Assembly (NCBI GenBank): GCA_001599815.1
Contig: BCIA01000003.1
Span: 2,418,001 to 2,482,000, forward strand
From: Furcasterigmium furcatum
Taxonomy: Eukaryota > Ascomycota > Sordariomycetes > Glomerellales > Plectosphaerellaceae
Direction: 5' to 3'
Length of the DNA stretch: 64,000 nucleotides
Of the stretch, positions 39,573 through 50,156 are shown piece after piece. The first letter of the stretch is position 1, and every line of letters begins with the position of its first letter. Position numbers and translations under genes: made by a program. The notes below the pieces were generated by a model. It saw only the letters and a list, made by a program, of their open reading frames with translations. It did no database searches and had not been told where the DNA came from.

Positions 39573-41213
39573 ATGCTCAAGCCCGCGTATCTCGCGGTTG
39601 TGCTTCTCAGCAACCTCCTTCTCGGAGTTCAGGCCGTATTCGATGCCGCCTCCAAGAGCAATGTCGTTCTGTACTGGGTTCGTCAAAATCCATGTCTCGC
39701 CCCGGCATCACTGACTCTGACAATATCCAGGGTCAAGGCCCCAATCAGCTCGACCTGATCCACTACTGCCAGCAGTCTCACGTGGATGTCATCGTCTTGT
39801 CCTTCGTTCACCTCTTTCCGGCTCAGGCCAATGGCTTTCTCGGAACCAACTTCGGCAACCAGTGCAGCGGTGCCGTCTTTGACGCTCCGGGCTTTGGAGG
39901 CGTCAACACCCCTCAGAGGAATGCCCTGCTTTCTAACTGCACCACTTTCACCACTCAAATCCCAACCTGCCAGCAGACCTACGGCAAGAAGATTGTTCTT
40001 TCCCTGGGCGGTGGCGTGCTTTCCTATCAGTTGACTGGCGTCCAAGAGGCCAACCTCCTGGCGGACCAGCTCTGGTATATGTTCGGCCCTCGCAATGAGG
40101 CCATGGTTGCCGAGGGCATACCACGCCCTTTTGACCACGGGGGGCAGGCTGTTGAAGTGGACGGCTTTGACATGGACATTGAGCACCCCTCCAAGGGTAA
40201 GACCTCCGCCCCCCAGTATCTGTACTCAGCTGACACGATGCAGACAACTCAGAGGGCTACAACCATTTGGTCACTCGCCTCAGGGAATACTTCTCGACGG
40301 CCCAAAAGCCCTACATTCTCACCGGCTCTCCCCAGTGTATCGTGCCCGACATCAACATGGCTTCCATGATCTCGGCCGCACCCTTTGACATGCTGTTCAT
40401 CCAGTTCTACAATACTCCGCGATGCTCCGCTGCCACCTGGGCTTCGGCGAACCTCGACTACTCTCCCGACAAGGCGTCCTCCCCTGCCGGTTTCACGTTC
40501 GACGACTAGGCGTCGTGGATTCAGACGACTCCGAGCAAGGGGGCAAAGCTGTACATTTCACTTCCGGGATCCCCAGACGCCGCCAACCCAAGCAATTACA
40601 TATCGCATCGCCAAGCTGGGAACCTTCTCACCGCCTACAGCTGCCATTCGCAGCTCGGAGGTGTTGCCATCTGGGAGGCCACCTACTCTGAAGCCAACCG
40701 CTACGATGGCTACACCTTCCATGCGTATCTGAAGAAGCATCTCACCTATCTCTGCAGTTCTCAGGCCACGGGCAGTTGCGATGTGAGCTATTCTTACTCC
40801 TGGCGCAGAAGCATGTCACTCACTGTTCCCAGGTTCAACCTCCCGGCCCGTCCGAGTCAGTTCCAGACATCGATGTGCCAAACTGCGGACCCCACAGAGG
40901 TGCCTGTCCTGAGGGACAGTGCTGCAGTCAGTACAATTTCTGTGGAACCTCCACGGATCACTGCGGCGCAGGCTGTCAGAGCGGCTTCGGCGCTTGCGGT
41001 GCACCATCGTCCCCTTCTCAAGGCCCACCGCAGACGTCTCCTGGTCCTGGGGCCCCCGAGCTCCCCGTGAGCACCGATGGAAGCTGTGGTGAGGGCATCG
41101 CTACGTGCAACGGTAACCCTGAAGGGCAGTGCTGCAGTCGCTACGGTTACTGCGGGAGCAGCCCCGAGCACTGCGGCCAGGGCTGCCAGGCCGCCTTTGG
41201 TATTTGTGGTTGA
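39573..41213 (+). CDS. Secreted class III GH18 chitinase with two CBM18 domains, interrupted by in-frame TAG
   Basis: Exons 39573-39677, 39731-40196, 40244-40782 and 40833-41213 are all in phase and give 496 codons, of which codon 279 (40507-40509) is TAG. A signal peptide is clear (MLKPAYLAVVLLSNLLLGVQ). The barrel shows VVLYWGQGPNQLDLIHYCQQ, KKIVLSLGGGVLSYQL, an intact catalytic motif DGFDMDIEHPS (D179-E186), MLFIQFYNTPRC, and beyond the TAG ASWIQTTPSKGAKLYISLPG and QLGGVAIWEATYSEANRYDG. Two hevein-type chitin-binding modules follow (RGACPEGQCCSQYNFCGTST and GNPEGQCCSRYGYCGSSPEH), all Cys kept. Homologues have Trp at the TAG (D-D-W-A-S-W). As read, translation ends at 278 aa, losing the last barrel strands and both CBM18s. 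Sequence on both sides is well preserved, so decay, if real, is recent. Confidence 0.85.
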
Positions 41214-41694
41214 GTATCTCGCCACACCGAGTTAGAGGTGTTTTTGTCAGTTATATCGAAACACGTTGTGTGGTTTACTAGTCAGTTGGGACGAACTTTT
41301 GGTCTGGCTTTCATCAAGTTTGGCCAGGTAAGGCATTCTGGTGGACAGGAGAGCACCATCATGCATCTTCACCGTAGAACAGATCTGGAAACAGATGTAA
41401 TGTAGTGCGACAGGGAAAACATGAACTCCGAGTACATACAGCAATAACCAAAAGCTCAGTGATGCCAGGACCGATCGCGACCTCCAGGAGTCTAAGCCGA
41501 AGAAGACTCTTCCCTTCTCCGCAAGCGCCCAGGATCGTTTAGACAGGAGAACAGCATGCAAACTGAGTCTACTCCTCCAGCAACTTCTCATCCTCTCGCA
41601 GCTTCGAAACCCCTATTCCACTCCCCAGACGTACCTTGGTGCCGGAAGAACCCCTCAGACAGAACAGAACAGAAGGTGCTGACCCCTTGGTCGC
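41214..41694. other. Convergent 3' region, chitinase / 1448-aa gene
   Basis: No feature recognised. Confidence 0.5.
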
Positions 41695-44600
41695 TCATGT
41701 CGTCTCCTCCGGCTCCTCCGGCTCGGCCATGCTAATTGTGAACTGATTATCCATTGGTAAAAAGGCGTCTACCAAAGGGGGCTCCGAGTCAAACTCGGCC
41801 CCGACTTCCTTCTCTGGCGCATACGGGCGGGCGCGGGGGATGCGGGAGCGCAGGACCTTCGGGAGCCTGGGGATCCGGACCTCGGGCGCGCTGGGGTCGT
41901 ACCGCCTGTTGCTCGAGAGCGCGCCAGGAGGGGGGTAAACGTTTCCGAAGCCGGGGAGTCTTTCGGCGGGGAGTAGGGCTGGAGAGGCAAGGTTAGTCGT
42001 GTGCTCGGCATGGGGACTCGAGGGCAAGCTCAGGGGCTCGGGGGGGAACTCAGGGGTTGATCCTGGTATCTCAGGGGCACTCACTCTCAAACTGCGCCTT
42101 CGTCCTCTGCTCAAACGACCTCCTCTGCCTCGGCGTGTCGCCCAGCCAGAACTCCTTCTGCCTGATGAACTGCCACTTGGGATCGAGGTACTCGTGGGCC
42201 GGGATGGGCTTGGCCGCCTCGCGCAGCGCCATCTCCTTGAGCTCCTCGACCCGCGCGATCTCCGCGCGCAGCCTGGCCCGCTCGGCCTCGCGCGCCTCCT
42301 CCGCGGCGTCCAGCGCCCGCCCGACGGCGATGCTGTACTCGACGTCCATGTGCGTGCCCTGGAAGCCGCACCCGGTGATCTCGCGCGCCCGGGCGTCCGA
42401 CTGCACGTGCACCGGCCAGCGGTCGAGGGTGAAGAACTTCTTCCGCGGGCGGTGGGCGGCCTCGCGCGCGAAGTCCCAGATGGTCTCGCGGCGGTACGTC
42501 TTGCGTGCCTCGCCCGTCGCGGGGTCCGTGTGCCAGACCTCGCGGACGGGCCAGAGCATGTTCTCGGCCTCGCTGAGCTCGCGGATCTTGTTCTGCCGGA
42601 CGAGCTCCACGGCGCGCAGGTTGTACGTGTCCCTGGACATGGCCTCGGTCCAGAGGGAGGGGTCGGCGGCGCGCACGACGGCGCCGTAGGAGACGCAGGA
42701 CGGGTCTGCCTTCCTGGTGGCCGTGCCGCGCCAGAACATGTTGTGCATGTCCCGGGTCTGGAGGAGGTGGATGTCGACGTCCATGGAGGACGATTCGCCG
42801 AGGCCCTTGTCCTCGAGCTGCTCGTAGGCCTCGTAGACGAGGTCGCGGGAGACGCGGAGGTTGTAGCCGAGGCGGAGGCCGATGAGCATTAGGGCGCGCT
42901 CGGTGCGGGAGCGGAGGGACGGGTCGGGGGACTCGGCGAGGTTGACCTCGTCGAGGAGGTGGACGGCGCCCGCCAAGTGCCAGTCGAGGACGCTGGCGTC
43001 GCGCGCGGGGGGCATCTTGTCGTTCTGGGGGTGCTCGGGCATGATGCGGTTGCCGTGGCTGTCGAGGGTGTCGTTGACGCGCCAGTTGATCCTGTCTTCG
43101 GGATGGATGTCGCAGTATGGCCGGGCGAAGGCGGCCTTGCTTCCCGTGGCCTTTCGCGAGAGGAATCCCATCTGGGCAAGGGTGTCGCACATGTCCTCGA
43201 CGTAGGTCTCGTCGAAGACATAGTTGAGCTTGGATCGCCTGTCCGCTTGCCCCTTGTTGTTGAGGGCCTCGGTGATCTTGGGGACGCTCGCCCAGCGCTT
43301 GTGCTTGGACAGGATGCCGCCGCTCCAGGGGTCGTCGAGGAGCTGCTGGAGCCTGTTGAGGAAGACCCCGTCCAGCTCGCTGATGGGATTGACCTTGTTC
43401 TCGACCATCTGCTGGTTCGTGGAGGGACCGGCGATGAACCGCAGCCACCAGATGGTGTCGGCATCGGGGACAGGGAAGACCTCCTCCGGCCTCTCCCCGG
43501 CGTCTTCCTTCAGCTCGTACTGGACTGCCAACTCATCATGGACGCTATTGAACTCATCGTTATCGAGGCCGTGGGGCACTTCAAAGTCTTCGTCGAGCCC
43601 AGCCTCGACAAATCTCAGCATCTTCTTCAGGACGGGCCTCGGCGCGCGGCGACACGCCCTCTTAAGGACGTCGTGCACCTGCTTCAGCTCGTTGAACGTC
43701 TTGCGCGCCTGCTCGCAGTCCCTGTACAGGAAGCTGGGCACGTAAGGGCCGTTAAAGTTGTTCGACGTCAGGTCCACGCGCCGGTTGTCGGTCTTGTCGC
43801 TGTTCATGGCACACGAGTGGTACGAGGCCTGCGCCGCCTTGAAGGTGAGCCGGGCCTTCTCCTCGTGGTTCTCCAGGAGCTGCTTGTGCCAGTGCGTCCA
43901 GCAGAAGGGGTCGACCTTGACGTTCGTCGGGGGCGCCTTGATGGCGAAGTTGCTGTAGACGATCTTCTTCTGCGCCTCCTCCTCGAGGCGCTTCCGCTCG
44001 CGGAAGGGGATGGGCAGCACGAGTTTGCGGAACGACGTGATCAGCTCCGTGTTCTCGGAGCCGTCGAAGTTGGCCAGGCACTGCTGGATGGCTGCGCGCT
44101 TCGCCCCGCGGAACCGCGACCACTCCTTCGAGGTGCCGCCGGAGGGCCATATGGCCGTGTTGATATCTGTGAGCAGGTCGGCGGCCGTGATGGTGAAGTT
44201 GCACTCCTCCCTCAGGGCGCGGGACGTCTCGAGGGTTCCCCTGAGCATGCACTTGGCGTACGTCTCGTCTTCGACCTCGGCCGTGTTGAAGTCCTCACCG
44301 TACCCGTCGTGGAGGAAGATCTCGCGGCGCTCCCCAGACCCGGCCGTCCCCGTCCTGAACGGGTCGCTCATCCAGACGTGGTCGATGTCGTTGCGGAACC
44401 AGCGAATGAAGCGGGTTCGGAGCAGCCGTCCCGGAATCTGGTAGTCGACGTCGTGGATGGACTCGGGGATGCGGTGGATGAGATACCGAGGCTTGACCTC
44501 CTCGGGCTCGAACTCGGTGACCGCAATGTCAGGGGCGTCCTTGGGCGCCATCAGCCTCTGCTCGAACCGGGGCGTCTTGAAGTGAATGTTGAGCTTTGCG

Positions 44601-46206
44601 CTGTCGTAGTTGTACTTCTGGAACGCCCAGTGCGTCTGCAGCATCTGCTTGGCCTCCTTGAGGTCCCATCCCCAGCTCTGCGTACCGTCGTAGACCTCCT
44701 CGACGAGGTATCTCAGGTAGCTTGCGGTCTCGGCAAAGTGCATGTCCCAGCCGCGCGTGCGGTCGATGTCCTCGTCGGCGAGGAAGTTCTTGATGCGGAT
44801 GAGCTGGATCTTGGGAGAATGGATCTTCCATCCGCGCCAGGTCACCATCCCCAGCTCCTCTTCTGTCGCCATCTCGGTGGCCTCGAGGAACTTAAAGAGC
44901 CAGTTCGAGTCATAGACGCCGGGCTTGGGAAGCTCGGCTCTCGCCTTGGGAGTGCTGGTCCTCTGCAAGGGTGGTTGAGGCTCCGTGGTGTTCCCAGCAT
45001 TGCCCTCGGTCATCTCTGTGTCCTCCACGTCGTTGTCGTTTCCCACAACTGGTGTATCCAAGTCCTGCTCTCTGTTGTCCCTCTCGTCCTCGGTATCCAG
45101 GATCCGTTGCAAGTCCTGCTCAACCGGCGTCTGGAGTGTCGTAGCATCCTTCGGGCCAAGACTGAGGGTCCTACCCTTCAGCACTCCCCGAATCCTCTCC
45201 AGAGACTCCTCGGCGTCCTTGAGAGTCAGATGGGAGGATGGGCGGCACCTCTCCTCGCAGAAGTCTCGCATGGTCTTCAGGTGCTGTTCGGGCGTCTGCA
45301 GCAATTCCCCCCCGACGACTTTCTTGCCTTGCCTCTTTTTGTACATCATCGCCTTGCGCTTCTTGGCCAACATGCGGTTTCTGACGACGGAAACGGTCTC
45401 GGAGAACATAACATCCAGGACCGTGTTTCCCGTATCTTCATCGTGCTCTTGACCCTCGCTCTCTTCCTCTTCATCTTCATCTTCATCTACTTCCCCGAGA
45501 ACAAATCCCGGCACCTTTTTCTCCTTCGCAGGCAGCCTCAGCGGAGGCAAAAACTGGTCGCAGGTCTTCTTTGGGTCGAACGAAGGCGGATACTGGCTCA
45601 CCTTCGGGGGCCTGTACGTCCACCCCGTCGTGAAGGGCTGTCTCGGCGCGGGACCTCCCAGCGTAGGGGCCAGGGGCACGCGATCCTTCTCTGTCGCCTC
45701 GGGAGCCTCTTTGAGTGAGTTCTTATCGAAGGTGAGGGTGATGCCCTCGGCCTCCAGCTCCGCGAGGCTCTTGGCCAGGAGCTCCTTCGCCTTCTGCGGG
45801 TTCGCCCTGTTCTCCTCCCGCTCGCGTCTGTGCCTCTCCGCGTCCAGCTCGTCGCCCTGCTCCAGGATGGAGATACCGACATCCTCAAGATGAAGCCGCG
45901 GGTGCCGCAAACCGTAAACGGAGGCCATGAGGCGTCTGAACCCCTGATCCTCCACCAGGAGCTGGTCGAGGACGCGGTCTTGGATTAGGTCTTCCAGGTA
46001 GCGGAAGATGCCATGGTAGTCTCCTGCCATGAGGAGGTCGCCCATCTTGTCACGGTGCAGGCAATAGATCTGTTCGTAAATGCGCTCGACTTCCGCCACA
46101 ATCTCGGCTTGGACGATGTCAGTCTCGCGACAGCGCGACGGGGGTTGTCTGGCTGGAGATACTCACGCATCCGGCCCTCGGCCCCCGGAGGGATCGGGAA
46201 CTCCAT
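41695..46206 (-). CDS. Very large orphan protein, 1448 aa
   Basis: Exons 46206-46167, 46107-42085 and 41978-41695 (donors GTGAGT and GTGAGT; acceptors CCAAG and CTCCAG; second intron with GACTAAC) are in phase. N-terminus MEFPIPPGAEGRM then PEIVAEVERIYEQIYCLHRD. Residues to about 400 are charged, with an acidic run (EDEDEEEESEGQ) and a basic cluster (MLAKKRKAMMYKKRQGKK). The middle looks globular and Trp-rich (NWLFKFLEATEMATEEELGM, TWRGWKIHSPKIQLIRIKNF, IRWFRNDIDHVWMSDPFRTG). A coiled region rich in Glu/Arg/Ala lies near 1330-1390. No signal peptide, transmembrane helix or known catalytic motif. I do not recognise the family. The strong third-position GC bias creates a long open frame on the opposite strand, which is a shadow. 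Confidence 0.78.
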
Positions 46207-46929
46207 GAAAGACTCTTGATCCGCCGTAATGTCTGCGCTGTGGCGATGGTGGTGATGCTGGATGTGCTGAGCTCTGAGAGCCTACAACCCCGGATGACAA
46301 CTCTCTCTCACTCTCTCAACCACGCGATGCGATCCCACCCAGCGGGTTGCGATACAATCAGAAGTGACGAAGGTATAAAGACACTGTTCAGTCACTGAAA
46401 CAACAATGACATTGCCGTGACCAAGGAGCGAGAAAAACGAAGGGAGTTCGAGAAAGGGGCCGTAGGTCGCGGGGTGCAAGGCGGGAACGTTTTGAAAGAC
46501 TTCTTCCGAGAGGCTCAACAAAGAACAGCGTGGGTGAAGGCAGGCAATCCAGGGATGCGCCGTCGTCAAAGAAACGGGCTCAATGCGGCGCAGAGAAGAA
46601 CCGCAACAATAGCAACAAAGAGAAGTCGCGAGGAGCTACCACGGCTCATTCTCTGCCTGCGAGGACAAAGAAAAGGGGGCTGCCCTGGATCCAAAGCCCG
46701 GGGTTCTTGCAACGACCTGGGGTGGCTGTGGTCAAAGGCGCCCCATCCGACCTTTGAGTAAGGGGATCGTTGTGGGATGGATGTCTGCGATGTTGCTAAT
46801 GTAGCAAAGAGACATGGTCTTGGTGACATTGAGTGAAGGGAATTTCAGAGCCTTTAAGGCGGCTCCAGGGACCGAATCATGCAGGACTGAGTGAAATCAG
46901 CAAATCCAAGACATAGACAAGACGACAAG
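46207..46929. other. Divergent promoter, 1448-aa gene / DSGAS-protein gene
   Basis: No coding sequence recognised. The two flanking orphan genes share this region. Confidence 0.5.
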
Positions 46930-48872
46930 ATGACGGAAAGACGCAGTAACCGTGGGAGGGCAGCGAGGTTCACGGGTCAGTACCCTGGCGGTGACGGGGG
47001 AGAGGCTTCGGACTCCAAGTCACGATCCGAAGGTTGGGAGAGTGCCACAGACGGCGGCGCATCTTCGTACATCAGCCCCGAAGGGACCCCCGAGCGGGTC
47101 GAGGACGAAGAAACCAACGACTACAGGTCTGCCAGGAGCAAGGCCCATACCGTACCGCCAACCGAAGGTTCGAGGGCGGCAGAACAGACGCAGGACGTTG
47201 AGACCTCGAGCCGCGTCTCTCGCCGGACGCCCGACTTGGATCCCCCGTCGACCATCATCGGCGCACCATTCGGCCGGGACCTCAGCGTCATCGAAGCCGC
47301 CGATGCTCTCGTGGAGCGGTGGGAGCTCATTTACGACAGGGCCCTTCGAGACCACGGGCCGGGAGCGGTCGCCGGCATCGCCGAGCAGCTCGAGCAGGCC
47401 AGAGAGAAGCGCATCGCGCTGGACTTGATAGAGGATCGAGATGCCGTTGAAGAGCCTTTGTAAGTTGTCATGTCACACCCGTGGCAGAGAGCAGCACTCG
47501 CTAACCCGCTCCCAGCGAACAAACGAAAGCCTACGAAATCGGCGCCGTCGCCGAACGACTCGAGGACCTGCGGGAGATGCTCGGGGAGACCCCAAACGAA
47601 CATGTCAAGGCCAATATCCAAGGCGCCATCGACTGCTATGAAGACCGTCAGCTTGGCGTCAGCAAGAAGTTCGCCCTCTTCTACGCCGGCCGCTTCATGG
47701 AGTTCGCCGACTCGTGGGAAGAGTTCACCGAGGATCGCCCGGCGCGCCTCGAGAGATATGCCGCGCAGTGCGGCGAGGGATCACTGTGGTACGAGCCCCC
47801 TCTCTGCGAGTACGGCGCCGACGTGCTCGCGCCCTCCGTGCAGGCCATGAAGGGAACGGTCTCGCGCTGGGCTGGTACCAACACCCACCGCATCACTATG
47901 AGCTTTCAGGGGCTGTCCGTCCTGCCCGGGCGATCGGTCCCAGGAGACACGCAGAGCGACAGATTACAGGCGAAATCCGCCACCGCTCCATTCGACGAGA
48001 GGACAGTCGGCAGATTCGAGCCCGACGACACGAAGCCGCGCCTGGCCTTCCGGATGATCCTGGACTCAGGAGCGTCGTACCCCTGCCTGTTCGAGAAGGA
48101 CTTCAACGCGCTGGGTATCAACACGAAGAAGTACGCGGCCACGACGTGCCACAGGATCTCCATTGCCGACGGCCACAAGCTGAAGAAGTTCGTCTTCGAG
48201 CTCTACGTCACCGTCTGCGACACCATGAGCGCCGAATCCCTCGTGGATCCGGCAAGGCCGGTCTGGCCCCAGCGCAGGTGGGAGCTGGGCGGGATCCAGC
48301 GAGTGATCATGTTCGAGAACAAATTACCTGAACCAGGCGAGGTGGCGGAGGTCAACCCTAACGGAAGCGTCAAGAAGCTGTGCAGGGACTGGGTGGCGGA
48401 GGCAGAGGAGGCCTGCGGCCGTCTCTCGGGCATGATGCCCTTCCAGTGCTGCTACATGCAGACCACACCTGGCTTCAACGAGATATGGCTGGGAGAAGAT
48501 CGGAAGGACGTGCTCGGTGCGCACCGCATGCCCGGCCAGATGCGGTGGGAGCCCGGCACCAAGCTCACCTTCGAGACGGGCCACCCGAAGCATACCTGGG
48601 ACACCCTGAAGATGGGCAACGGGGGAAACCCGGTGCTCATCCGCATGGTTCATGAGGTCAACGGGCCGGATGGCTCGAGGATCATGAGGCTTCAGGACTG
48701 TGAGGGAGAAAATTCACATGGCGTGAGCGAGGTGTCCGTCGTTGACGGGACCGGCTGGCTCGACCCCGTCACGATCGAGCCGAGGTCCAAGAAGAGGAAG
48801 TACAGCAGCGATCCGCTAGCCAAGTCTGATAAGCCTCCCAAGAAGGTGAAGACGTGGGGGATGTTTTCATAG
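46930..48872 (+). CDS. Retropepsin-like (DSGAS) protein of unknown role, 628 aa
   Basis: Exons 46930-47459 and 47516-48872 (donor GTAAGT, branch GCTAAC, acceptor CCCAG, in phase). Residues 1-120 are hydrophilic and disordered-looking. A helical part follows (EAADALVERWELIYDRALRD, IAEQLEQAREKRIALDLIED). The C-terminal domain has RLAFRMILDSGASYPCLFEK at about residues 351-370: hydrophobic strand plus D-S-G-A-S, the flap-proximal catalytic signature of retropepsin-like aspartic proteases. It is followed by the fungal orphan-family motifs RRWELGGIQ, RLSGMMPFQCCYMQTTPGF and IWLGEDRKDVLGAHRMPGQM. The end is basic (SKKRKYSSDPL), possibly a nuclear signal. No reverse transcriptase, integrase or terminal repeats are nearby, so this is not an active retroelement. 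Proteolytic activity is an inference from one motif. Confidence 0.75.
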
Positions 48873-50156
48873 CAGTAGTTGTTGTTGAGGAACGAATTCC
48901 GAGTAGAATCTATCAACGAGACATCCCTGATTGTGAGGTGTGTTGAAATCCGGGGTTCGGACGAGAGAGCATTACTCCGGCCAGTTCTACCCGAGGAATT
49001 CAACTCTTCAATGCACCTGTTCCATCGCCATCAACGGTCTTGGTACGGACTCGGGGCCCTTGCGTGCCAACAACGTCCAGGGGCTGAGACGTGGAGAGAC
49101 ACCAGGACGGGGTAACGCGGCCGAGCCTCACGGACCCGACGATGGAGCCAAGGAAGCGCCGAGCGCCGTGGCATGTAATTATGGATGAACGAGCGGTGTA
49201 AGCACTTCGATTTGTACGGCATTGGTACAACTCGTGCCCTGCATCGTGCGCCTCGACGCCGATCCCGTACCTCAGTCAGCACAAGGCCACGCAGCGAGAC
49301 AGCCACAGCATTGACGAACACAAAGCGCCGGCCTATAGCATCGCATAACGGTAGACCGATATGGACCAGGAAGGACCAAGCACTGACAGGCCCGGGTTTG
49401 CCTTGCAGGAAAAGAAGCAAACCCGGCGGTGGGGTTCATCTCATCTTCTTCCTCTGCGTCCTCCCCTGTCGTTCGTGTCGAGATTCGAGATATCCACATT
49501 CGTGCCCTCGGCACGCCTCGCGGCGGAACAAAAGCCCAAGTGGAGAAGGCCCCTAGACCTTGCTGCAGCTTTGACAGTCGAGGAACGAGAAAGAATGGGA
49601 TGGACATGAAGTATGGGGAGGGAAACGGGCGTCCTGGCTGGAATGCGGTTGCACAAAGAAAGGGGAAACCCTGTCAAGTCTCCTTCCTGCCCGTTGAGAT
49701 GCGTGTCTTGGGTCCGGTGGGTTGGATCAAAGGATCTGACTAAGCCCCCTTACCTGCATGTTCTCGGGGGGCATCTCGCACCGGACCACCTGTGGATGGC
49801 GGGCGACGACCAACATCGCAACACCACATGCACCGCGCGCCTTCCTCAGTTTATAGGGCCGAAATTTCAGATGGTTAATGCCCGCCAGTATCCGACTGGC
49901 TGAGAGGGGCGGTGCTCTGGTTACAAGGCCAGCTAAAGCAAATAGGCTCTATCGCACTGGAAGCCCGCGCTCCCAAAAAGGGAGGGCGTGGAGGAAGGGT
50001 TCCCGGTTCGACCGGGACTCTTACCTTTTGCTTTTCTATTTTTTGGTCCCCTTGGATGACTGGTTTACATGGCAGAAACAGGTTATATGAGTATAGAGGC
50101 TACAATGAAAACGATGACTCTGGAAATGGCAACCTTGGGCTCGGAGCCCCTGATTC
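48873..50156. other. Convergent 3' region, DSGAS-protein gene / 531-aa gene
   Basis: No protein gene is recognised. At 49851-50044 there is a TATA-like element, hairpins and a T-run that might mark a Pol III transcript (see findings). Confidence 0.45.

Noticed and set aside
42111..43448. 445-codon minus-strand frame within the 1448-aa gene
   Set aside because: Shifted frame of the same exon; Arg/Pro/Gly/His-rich product without motifs.
42959..45718. 919-codon open frame on the plus strand, opposite the 1448-aa gene
   Set aside because: It is the antisense shadow of a strongly GC3-biased gene; composition (Leu, Val, Gly, Arg, Glu, Asp repeats such as LLVEELLEPV) has no domain, and the minus-strand gene has splice support at both ends.
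46930..48872. LTR retrotransposon gag-pol remnant, because of the DSGAS motif
   Set aside because: No reverse transcriptase, integrase, zinc knuckle or terminal repeats; intact spliced gene with a conserved fungal C-terminal domain.
49889..50025. tRNA-Leu/Ser-like gene with a long variable arm
   Set aside because: T-arm is two bases short and no acceptor stem can be formed with the 3' end; only box-like elements remain.
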